Of a stretch of DNA of 56,663 nucleotides, positions 49,848-56,663 are shown in pieces. This DNA comes from Clostridium puniceum (GTDB lineage: Bacteria; Bacillota; Clostridia; Clostridiales; Clostridiaceae). The notes below the pieces were generated by a model that made no database searches, was not told where the DNA came from, and saw nothing but the letters and a program-made list of their open reading frames with translations. A program made the position numbers and the translations under genes. The DNA lies in NCBI RefSeq assembly GCF_002006345.1, contig NZ_LZZM01000175.1, forward strand, positions 1-56,663, in the 5' to 3' direction. The number at the start of each line of letters is the position of its first letter. Positions within the stretch are counted from its first letter, which is position 1.

Positions 49848-52208
49848 CTATTTTGAAGTTGTAAGTGATATATCTGAAAACTTAGCAGTATTGTAGTAAA
49901 TTATGTCACTAGATGTCTGAGTAGCATCCACTGCAAAACCTATATAAGTATTGCTTCCCATGTTAAAGGTTTGTTTTGCTAATTGATTCCATGTTGTACC
50001 ATCGTATGAAGTCGAAGCTATTATAGAATTCCCAACTCTTTCAAGCTTTAACCAAATAGGTAATTTACTATCTACCAAAGCTGGTAAGCCTGGCTTTTCT
50101 TGTGGATAATCATTAAAATCTAATGTCTTAATATTCTCACTCTTAGTCATTCTTGATGAAAAGTAAGTACCATAATAAGTATCATTTTCTCCTCCATCCT
50201 TATCTTCGTCTTTATCTGCCTTAACAATAGATGTACTTATAAGAGCTGCTTTAGAACCTTCATCTAGAGTTTCTCTAATCATTAAACCAGAAATTGCATT
50301 ATTATCTAAAAGTGCTATTGAGTTTAACTTAGCCACTAAAGCTGCATCACCAGTCATTTTTTGATATACATAATGAAAACTATCTGCTTTACCAGTTATT
50401 TTTCCTGCTCCCTTTACAGTAAGCTGTCCACTTTCATTAAGGCTTCCATTTCCTTTAATAGTAACTTTGCCTATGTCCTTAGAATTCCAAGTTCCACTAA
50501 CGTTCTTTTCATTAACATATATAGGCATAGATGTAGATTGTGTTGAATTGCCCATCTTATCTGTAGCTCTTGCTGTTATAAAATATGTTCCAGCTGAAAC
50601 ACTATTCCAACTATAACTATAAGGTGCCTTAGTACTTTCTCCTATTTTTTCTGAACCATTGAAGAATTCAACTTTATCAATTCCGTCTTTATCTGAAGCT
50701 TTTGCAACTATTTTTATATTACCACCAGCTTTTTGTATACTATTAATTTCTGGAGTACTTATATATACTTCTGGGTTATCTGGCGCATAATTCTCATCTA
50801 CTATAGAATTCAAATAAGTTTCCAAATTAGTATATTTATTTGGATCTCCTGTAGTGCCATCTGAGGCTTTTCTTCCATCTGAAGAGTCATTAGGGTTCAA
50901 TCCATAAAATTTTTCCCATTCATCTGGCATACCATCCTTATCTGTATCTACAGGTACTTCATAGGTATTTAATTCGGGATACCCACCAACCTCATATTCT
51001 CTATTTATAAATCTGCCTGTACCATTTTTTATGTCCGCTACAACTCTTGCGTCAGCAGCATCTCTTCTTGGAAAACTATCTCCTGCTTTAGCTAGTACAT
51101 CACTATATGCAACTGTTGCACTTTGCATTGTAGTTGAATCAGTATTTCCTGTACTAATTGGATTATTTTGAATAGTTGCATCACAATCAGTATAATCTTG
51201 AAGCCCTAATAAATTATTATCAGTAACCTCTGGTGCTCCTTCCATATAATTACCACTAAAGTACCATTCACTTGGCTTCCCTTTTACACCTGGTTGAGCT
51301 ATCCTAGTTTTAACTTCAGCTCTAGTCCCTGGACCAGCCTTATAATAATTATTCATAACATTAACATGTGATGTATCGCCTCCATACATTGAGTTAAAAC
51401 CCCAATCGTATAAAACATTATTCTTTACATCTAAATAAGCTGGAAGTTTGTTATCACCTGGTTGTCCTCCACCTATTCTAGGTTCCCTGCTTGTATGATG
51501 CGCAATTATATTATGACTCCAGGTTGAATTATTTCCTCCCCATACGCCTCCATATCCATGTCTTCCCTTTATATGACCAGACAAAGTTAAACTTTCATAA
51601 GCCATACTCCATTGAACTGTCAGGTTATTACATCTATAAAGTGAAAGGGTTTCATCTGTAGACCAGCTTGTTGATATATGATCTACCATCATATAATTCA
51701 TATCTCTACCACCAAAACCATCAGGTTCTAAATCAATATGAGCTGACCCTGGTCTAAATCTCAGATATCTTATTATTACATTCTGGCATCCGCTACAGTC
51801 TACAAGATAATCTGCAAGGCAGACTCCATCCCCAGGAGCTGTCTGACCAGCTATTGTTAGATTATTAACTTTTAATTTTACTCGTTCTTTTAAATGTATT
51901 GCCCCTGACACACGGAAAATTATATTTCTATTTCCTTGACTTACTGCATCTCTAAAAGAACCTTTTATCGATTTCTCTCCATTGGATGGTGAATAATCTT
52001 CTAACGTAGTTACCTCATACACATCATACCCGCGTCCACCACTAGTAAACCTCCCACCACCTTCTGCTCCTGGAAATGCAATTATATTTGATGGTTGCTC
52101 AATAGGATCTTTAGGTATTGGTGCATCTGCTTTAACTCTATCTAGTGGAATTACTAAAGAAAAAGTTAAAAAAGCACTTATTACTATACATATTGTCTTT
52201 TTACTCAA
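49848..52208 (-). CDS. Secreted multidomain pectate lyase (PL1-type)
   Basis: 786 residues. Signal peptide about 1-27. Right-handed beta-helix lyase domain about 40-400: AFPGAEGGGRFTSGGRGYDV, LTIAGQTAPGDGVCLAD, RYLRFRPG, VDHISTSWSTDETLSL, SHNIIAHHTSREPRIGG (catalytic Arg/Ca2+ region). Then a calcium-binding loop DTDKDGMPDEWEKFYGLNPND (about 425-446), a bacterial Ig-like domain (about 480-570, DGIDKVEFFNGSEKIGESTK) and a C-terminal lectin-like beta-sandwich (about 585-786) resembling DUF1349. It would cut polygalacturonan outside the cell. ATG at 52208 after GGGGGAG. No dockerin. Confidence 0.92.
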   Translation of the reverse strand: MSKKTICIVISAFLTFSLVIPLDRVKADAPIPKDPIEQPSNIIAFPGAEGGGRFTSGGRGYDVYEVTTLEDYSPSNGEKSIKGSFRDAVSQGNRNIIFRVSGAIHLKERVKLKVNNLTIAGQTAPGDGVCLADYLVDCSGCQNVIIRYLRFRPGSAHIDLEPDGFGGRDMNYMMVDHISTSWSTDETLSLYRCNNLTVQWSMAYESLTLSGHIKGRHGYGGVWGGNNSTWSHNIIAHHTSREPRIGGGQPGDNKLPAYLDVKNNVLYDWGFNSMYGGDTSHVNVMNNYYKAGPGTRAEVKTRIAQPGVKGKPSEWYFSGNYMEGAPEVTDNNLLGLQDYTDCDATIQNNPISTGNTDSTTMQSATVAYSDVLAKAGDSFPRRDAADARVVADIKNGTGRFINREYEVGGYPELNTYEVPVDTDKDGMPDEWEKFYGLNPNDSSDGRKASDGTTGDPNKYTNLETYLNSIVDENYAPDNPEVYISTPEINSIQKAGGNIKIVAKASDKDGIDKVEFFNGSEKIGESTKAPYSYSWNSVSAGTYFITARATDKMGNSTQSTSMPIYVNEKNVSGTWNSKDIGKVTIKGNGSLNESGQLTVKGAGKITGKADSFHYVYQKMTGDAALVAKLNSIALLDNNAISGLMIRETLDEGSKAALISTSIVKADKDEDKDGGENDTYYGTYFSSRMTKSENIKTLDFNDYPQEKPGLPALVDSKLPIWLKLERVGNSIIASTSYDGTTWNQLAKQTFNMGSNTYIGFAVDATQTSSDIIYYNTAKFSDISLTTSK

Positions 52209-52294
52209 TTTGGCTCCCCCTCAATAGTTAATTATAAAATTCCCTTACCATATAAATTTAAGGTTTTCTTCCAAATCCTTATATATCTTTTTAA

Positions 52295-53278
52295 TTAATA
52301 AGGTTTTTTAGTTGGATTCCAATTATCTGTTCCTTTCATATAGTTGTTAACAGTATAATTTTCAGCTTCTTTAGCTGATAAAGTTTTTGCCCATTTTACT
52401 CTCTTAGAAGCATTCCATCCAGTTCCAGAACTTCCATATTCCATGTATCTTGCTGTAGCTTCATTAGCTGAATTTCCCCAATTATTCCAACCAGTTAAAT
52501 TAATATGTGCATCCATAGTACAATTTTTGTATACTACACTAGCATATGGTCTCCAAGGTCTGCCTAGATATACTCCTCCTGTAGTTACAGAAGAATCCCT
52601 AGTAAGATTACAGTTAACGAAAAGAAAACCATATTTTTGTTGTTGTGGAGTAGAAGCAGCAGTGATATATCCTGTTTTATCATTAGAGTTAATTATGCAG
52701 CTATCGAAGGCAGCTATCATAGCTCCATAAATAAAATCCACATCTCCTGAAATAGTGCATTTACTAAAATAAGCTCTTTCACCAGAATTATTTAATAAAA
52801 GAGTATCCTGTCCACCAAAAATTATACAATTGTAAAAAGAAGCTCTATCTGACTGTACCTTAATTGCATTTGCTCTCTCAATTTGTCCCGAGGTATTTAC
52901 AAAATTAATATTTTCTGCTGAGAAATCTTTTGCCTTAATAATTACAGTTGGAGTTTCTAAATTATATGAACTTGGCTTGCTTGTATCAACATGATCATTA
53001 TAAGTAATAATTGTTTTATTCTTATCTTGACCAATTAAGCTTACATACGGTTTAGTTACTCTCACTTTTTCTTTATAGGTACCATTTTTTATATATATTA
53101 TTTTTCTGCTAGTATTGTTAGCTGGAATAGAATCCAACGCTGCCTGAACTGTTTTGTAGTTTCCACTACCATCTTTAGCAACCGTTATGTTTGCAGTATA
53201 AGCCGATGCTGGAGATGGTATAGACAAAATACATAATAATATTGACATGAGCATGCTTACAAATATTTTCTTTTTCAT
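52295..53278 (-). CDS. Secreted pectin methylesterase (CE8)
   Basis: 327 residues with a signal peptide (about 1-26, ending PASA). The single beta-helix domain carries all CE8 motifs: ITVAKDGSGNYKTVQAALDS, FGGQDTLLLNN (first catalytic Asp), SGDVDFIYGAMIAAF (second Asp) and YLGRPWRPYASVVY (Arg). It removes methyl esters from homogalacturonan, producing the substrate for the PL1 and PL10 lyases. GGAGG upstream of the ATG at 53278. It is 86 bp upstream of the PL1 gene on the same strand, so co-expression is likely. Confidence 0.95.
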   Translation of the reverse strand: MKKKIFVSMLMSILLCILSIPSPASAYTANITVAKDGSGNYKTVQAALDSIPANNTSRKIIYIKNGTYKEKVRVTKPYVSLIGQDKNKTIITYNDHVDTSKPSSYNLETPTVIIKAKDFSAENINFVNTSGQIERANAIKVQSDRASFYNCIIFGGQDTLLLNNSGERAYFSKCTISGDVDFIYGAMIAAFDSCIINSNDKTGYITAASTPQQQKYGFLFVNCNLTRDSSVTTGGVYLGRPWRPYASVVYKNCTMDAHINLTGWNNWGNSANEATARYMEYGSSGTGWNASKRVKWAKTLSAKEAENYTVNNYMKGTDNWNPTKKPY

Positions 53279-53825
53279 AGTTATAAATCCTCCTTAATAT
53301 ATCTACATTATATTTCTTAATTAAAATGGACTTTTACCCATTAAACCTCCTCTCACTACTTTTTATTTAATTAGAAGTCTGCAATAGTAGTGCTATATAC
53401 TTCCTTCTAATTTAGTTTAACGTTCACAATTTTATTATCAGTTGTATAATCTCAAATGCTAATTATTATATCCTATAAGAATTTGTTTAGTATTTTTTAA
53501 TATATCATTTCTTTTAAATCGTCATATTTTAAACAACCAAACTTTTTGTAAACGTTAACTTAATTATGTTTTATATTACCTTTTATTCATAAATATATCA
53601 ATCTGTATATCGTAATTTGTTGTTTTTTAATCATGTTTGATCAAAAATTCAATTTCTTTTAGTTATTAAGTTCATCTCCTTTTTGGCGTGAAATCACGGA
53701 CTTCAATTTACCTAAAATAACTAAGATCAAGTAGTTATTGGAATTATTATACTAATAGCCTTATACTGTCAAAGACTTTATAACTGTTTCTGCAACTTGA
53801 AACGTTATAAAATTGGGTAATATTT
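53279..53825. other. Upstream region of the pectin methylesterase gene
   Basis: About 550 bp AT-rich sequence that should hold the promoter of the esterase-lyase pair. I could not fix a promoter with confidence and saw no coding frame. Confidence 0.3.
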
Positions 53826-53888
53826 AAATTATGAAGCTAAGATCTGACTCTAATGGGACATTAAAGTCAGATCTTAGCTTCATAATTT
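53826..53888. terminator. 24-bp perfect hairpin
   Basis: Arms 53826-53849 and 53865-53888 pair without mismatch over 24 bp, loop 15 bases, followed on the plus strand by a T-rich run. On the minus strand it follows the small gene ending at 53962, with AAATA-type sequence after it. Unusually long for a terminator. Confidence 0.65.
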
Positions 53889-53961
53889 TTATTTTTTAAT
53901 TTTTCTACTTAACAACGTGTAATTTATTATGTTACTGGCGGGGTTTTGCTTGCACTTTTTA

Positions 53962-54138
53962 TTAATGAATAAATTTAAAATCCGAATCGACTATGGTTGT
54001 GGATTGGCAAAAAGATACATAATCATTGGTTTCCTCAACTATTTTGTATCCAGCACTTTTTAATAATTCAATTTCTTTTTTAAACTTTTCAATTGAAGTA
54101 TCTTCTCTAAATATTTCTATTGTTTCCGTAATTACCAC
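53962..54138 (-). CDS. Small hypothetical protein
   Basis: 58 residues, GTG start at 54138 behind AAAGGTGAGG: MVITETIEIFREDTSIEKFK, KEIELLKSAGYKIVEETNDY, VSFCQSTTIVDSDFKFIH. Acidic, helix then beta hairpin, no membrane segment. Similar small proteins occur in clostridial phages and integrative elements, but no function is known. It has a possible terminator 74 bp downstream. Too short for standard ORF cut-offs. Confidence 0.6.
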   Translation of the reverse strand: MVITETIEIFREDTSIEKFKKEIELLKSAGYKIVEETNDYVSFCQSTTIVDSDFKFIH

Positions 54139-54838
54139 CAAAACCTCACCTTTCTATAAATATTATTGATTGCTTATATTGAGTTATTCTTTTTCTTTGT
54201 ATGGCTCAGCAATAAACTCGTCTAGTTTCTCACTTAATTTAAATCTTGCCAGCATTTAATTCTTTATTATCAGTCACTTCATTATTATTTATATATTTCT
54301 ATGTGTAAATTAGGAATAAAGTTTAATCAAAAATTTCTATTTGTTTTAGTTTTGGTGAATCTATTATACCTTGTATATTATGTGCTACTTTACAGCAATA
54401 AATTTTTTAATGTTATAATATTTTCAATATTTTCTAATAAATACAATTAATTTTATAGAAATTATTTTTTAGTTTATGTAATAATAAATGAATATATTCG
54501 TATAATTATAAATATGTTTTATTTTCAATAATAGATTTATTTCAATCTATTAAGATTTTTATATAATTCTTTTATTATTCAACCTTATTACAAATATACA
54601 AAATTTTATATACTTTTTTCCATTTTTCCCATTATATCAACTTGAAAATTTAACGTCAATACAAAATATCAATTCAAGAAATTTTTTCATCTTAAATATC
54701 AATATTGTTGATATTATTTTTATTTTTATTTTTCCTATTGATTTTTTTAATATTATTTCTGCAAATTTTAAATAAAAATAACGGATCTAAAATTTCAGCT
54801 CCCCTAAATAAAAATAAATCTGTGCAAATATTATAGAA
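54139..54838. other. 700-bp AT-rich intergenic region
   Basis: A 23-codon minus-strand frame (54184-54255, MLARFKLSEKLDEFIAEPYK) lacks a ribosome site and looks like the C-terminal end of a lost phage-type gene. From about 54290 to 54838 the sequence is extremely AT-rich with no coding frame or dyad I would defend. Confidence 0.35.
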
Positions 54839-55465
54839 TTAATGAAAGGTTCTTTTTCTAACATCCAATGTGTAACAAAGTATATAATCCGTTGTCACAT
54901 TAAATAATTCTGCTAATTTTAAAACATTTTCTATTGTTACACCTGATGATCCAGATTCATATTGTGATATGGAATTTGCTTTAACCTCTAAATATTTTGC
55001 AACATCACTTTGGCTTAAATTATTTGCCTTTCTTAATGATTTAATTCTTTGACCTATTTTTTTATTTAGAGGTACATTATTTCCTTTAAAAAATTCTATT
55101 GATTTTATTATTGTTTCTATATATATAATGATTCTTTCAAAATCTCCTGTTTTTTCAATATATCCTTGTATATCCATTTCATCTAGTGATTGCATTGCTG
55201 GAATTTTTTCTGCATATCCTGTTAGTAATGTTATGTAAATTGATGGATTAAATGATCTTATTTCATCAACGATTTCTTTTCCATTTAAATCATCTATAAA
55301 ATAATCTAGTATTAATAAGTCAAAATCACCTTTTTCTAATGCTGCCAATCCTTCTTTTGAACTTGTGAATCCTTGTACATAATACTTATCACTCAAAAAA
55401 GATTCTAGTGTATCGATTATTCCTATTTCATCGTCTATTATAGCTATACTCATTCCTTTGCTCAT
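54839..55465 (-). CDS. Response regulator with XRE-type DNA-binding domain
   Basis: 208 residues. Receiver domain 5-120 with acidic pair D11-D12, phospho-acceptor D54 (LLILDYFIDDLNG), Thr in ITLLTGYAEK and Lys in GYIEKTGD. Residues about 138-200 are a Cro/CI (XRE) helix-turn-helix: IGQRIKSLRKANNLSQSDVA, then VKANSISQYESGSSGVTIEN. Most response regulators use OmpR, NarL or AraC outputs, so a phage-repressor-like output is unusual. ATG at 55465 after AAAGGAG; it overlaps the kinase gene by 38 bp, showing translational coupling. Confidence 0.9.
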   Translation of the reverse strand: MSKGMSIAIIDDEIGIIDTLESFLSDKYYVQGFTSSKEGLAALEKGDFDLLILDYFIDDLNGKEIVDEIRSFNPSIYITLLTGYAEKIPAMQSLDEMDIQGYIEKTGDFERIIIYIETIIKSIEFFKGNNVPLNKKIGQRIKSLRKANNLSQSDVAKYLEVKANSISQYESGSSGVTIENVLKLAELFNVTTDYILCYTLDVRKRTFH

Positions 55466-56600
55466 TTTTCTGCTCCTTTATTGGTATTTTTATAAAAAAA
55501 GTTGTTTTTTCATTGTCACTTTTAAAATACATATCACCTTCAAATCTACTTTTTATAATAGATTTAGATATATACAACCCCACCCCTGTTCCAGCTTTGC
55601 CTTTTGTAGTAACCATTTCTTTAAAGATTTTTTTTTGGACCTGATCTGGTATAATATTTCCTTCATTAGATACAGAGAATATGATATTTTTATTTTCTTT
55701 ATATACACTTAAAATTACATTTCTATTATATTTTACTGCACTTATAGCATTACTTATTAGATTATCTAATACTTGAATTAAAGAATTGATATCGCCTACA
55801 ATTTTCATAGAATCATCGATATTTATTTCTTGTATTAACTTGCATTGATTCTTTTTTAATTCATAAGACATTAATAAAATTGTGTCTTTAATAAGATTCT
55901 CAATAATAAAACTTTCTGATTTATTTTGTTCAAAATCTTTTAACTGATTTTTTATCGCATTAATTATATCTGTCATATAACATAAATAAGCTTGTCCTCG
56001 TTCATTCCATAAATTAATCTCAGTTATTAATTTTTTAATGTCTTGATTATTATAATTACCAAGATAGGTATCTAGTTTATTAATATCTTTTTTTATTATT
56101 GCAAGGCCTCCTGATACACTCATAATAGGAGTTTTTAAATTATGTGCTACCCCTCCGATAAGTTGACTTAAAGACATTAATCTGTCTTTTTCTATCATAA
56201 GTTCCATATTTCTTTTTGAAGCTGTTATGTCTTTAATAAAAACTATTGTACCAAAATAATCTCCCTTTACTATTACACAATTTACTTGTACTTCAAAATA
56301 AGTAACTTCCTTAGCTATTACTTTTATTTGTGTTGATTGATTAGTTCTTGTTGTATTAGCCTTATTTATTAAATCAGTTAATAAATCCTCATAACTTTTC
56401 AGACTACTATCTCTTATTAACTCTCTATATTCTTGATATTCTCTTTTCTTACTCGGTTTAAATTTTTCATAAAATATGTTATTAACTTCTTTTATTATCA
56501 GATTTTCATCTATGATAATAATCGAATCTGTAATATAGTGTTGATTTACAATTAAAACTGACCCACCTTTTACGAGCAAAGTTGACCCACCTAAGTTCAT
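55428..56600 (-). CDS. PAS sensor histidine kinase, 5' end replaced by an IS21 end
   Basis: 390 codons. From about residue 22: PAS domain (YITDSIIIIDENLIIKEVNN, later FEVQVNCVIVKGDYFGTIVF and IKDITASKRNME), the phospho-acceptor His in LIGGVAHNLKTPIMSV, and a HATPase with LIQVLDNLISNAISAV and GTGVGLYISKS. No membrane helix. The first ~20 codons (MNLGGSTLLVKGGSVLI...) are simply the reverse reading of the TGACCCACC repeats at the IS21 left end, so the native start is lost. The catalytic part is intact and might still be made. It partners the REC-XRE regulator downstream. Confidence 0.85.
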   Translation of the reverse strand: MNLGGSTLLVKGGSVLIVNQHYITDSIIIIDENLIIKEVNNIFYEKFKPSKKREYQEYRELIRDSSLKSYEDLLTDLINKANTTRTNQSTQIKVIAKEVTYFEVQVNCVIVKGDYFGTIVFIKDITASKRNMELMIEKDRLMSLSQLIGGVAHNLKTPIMSVSGGLAIIKKDINKLDTYLGNYNNQDIKKLITEINLWNERGQAYLCYMTDIINAIKNQLKDFEQNKSESFIIENLIKDTILLMSYELKKNQCKLIQEINIDDSMKIVGDINSLIQVLDNLISNAISAVKYNRNVILSVYKENKNIIFSVSNEGNIIPDQVQKKIFKEMVTTKGKAGTGVGLYISKSIIKSRFEGDMYFKSDNEKTTFFIKIPIKEQKNEQRNEYSYNRR

Positions 56601-56663
56601 AAAGTATCCTAGCCTTTGTAATGAAGGTTAGGAGGAAAAACATAGGTGAAAGACGTGAAAGCT
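56539..56663 (+). mobile_element. IS21-family element, left end
   Basis: From TGTTGATTTACAATTAAAAC the sequence holds two TGACCCACC repeats (56559-56567 and 56583-56591), the kind of multiple transposase-binding repeats found at IS21 ends. A CCTAGCCTT/AAGGTTAGG hairpin and AGGAGG lead to a GTG at 56646 (MKDVKA...), the probable start of the istA transposase running off the window. It has inserted at or near the 5' end of the kinase gene. The exact terminal base is an estimate. Confidence 0.65.
56646..56663 (+). CDS. istA transposase, first six codons
   Basis: GTG AAA GAC GTG AAA GCT behind AGGAGG with a ten-base spacing. IS21 transposases of Firmicutes often begin MKDVxA, an HTH-leading segment. 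Only the start is visible, so the call rests on the flanking repeats. Confidence 0.45.

Overview
The window is strongly AT-rich, uses Clostridium-like codons and Shine-Dalgarno sites, and carries a clostridial gene set: rubrerythrin, a clostridial-size glycogen phosphorylase, CotH, a dockerin-bearing cellulase and secreted pectinases. It most likely comes from the chromosome of a saccharolytic, plant-matter-degrading anaerobic Clostridium. I did not assign a species. No rRNA, tRNA or CRISPR array was seen.

Layout. (1) 1-5 kb is a degraded accessory stretch: an IS3 transposase 3' end, an IS982 fragment, an ECF sigma stub, an internally deleted B3/4-domain gene, a DUF554 membrane protein behind a MerR-type promoter, its likely MerR regulator, a structured intergenic RNA, and a CadD-type cadmium permease behind a terminator-containing leader. 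(2) 5.1-10.7 kb is a five-gene minus-strand unit (class III aminotransferase, zinc polyol dehydrogenase, HAD phosphatase, MFS transporter, P-loop kinase fused to DUF1349) with a good promoter and a GntR-like operator. The first three activities match the logic of azasugar (nojirimycin-type) biosynthesis, which makes it the best candidate for an undescribed system. (3) 10.8-16.5 kb mixes an IstB stub, a frameshifted hypothetical gene, a DUF4865/LysR divergent pair, a holin-like type I toxin with a convergent antisense RNA, and a CotH kinase gene bracketed by two decayed serine-recombinase 3' ends. (4) 16.5-26 kb has a large DUF4145-like coiled-coil protein, 5-formyl-THF cyclo-ligase, a HutD protein, a hypothetical protein and a multimodular GH5 mannanase.

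(5) 26.4-33.1 kb has a LuxE/LuxC-type acyl-reductase pair without luciferase genes, facing a two-component pair whose kinase carries a LacI-type ligand-binding domain. (6) 33.4-44.2 kb has rubrerythrin, a formate/nitrite transporter, an AraC regulator, glycogen phosphorylase, and a Fur-box-controlled pair of ABC exporter-fold half-transporters with a divergent AraC regulator, resembling siderophore uptake of the YbtPQ/YbtA kind. (7) 44.3-53.3 kb is a plant cell-wall island: CE12 esterase, PL10 pectate lyase, a secreted zincin, a GH5 endoglucanase with X2 and dockerin, a PL1-type pectate lyase and a CE8 pectin methylesterase. Together these would demethylate, deacetylate and cleave pectin and open cellulose. 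(8) 53.3 kb to the end holds a small hypothetical gene and a two-component pair (a REC-XRE regulator and a histidine kinase whose 5' end has been replaced by the left end of an IS21-family element running off the window).
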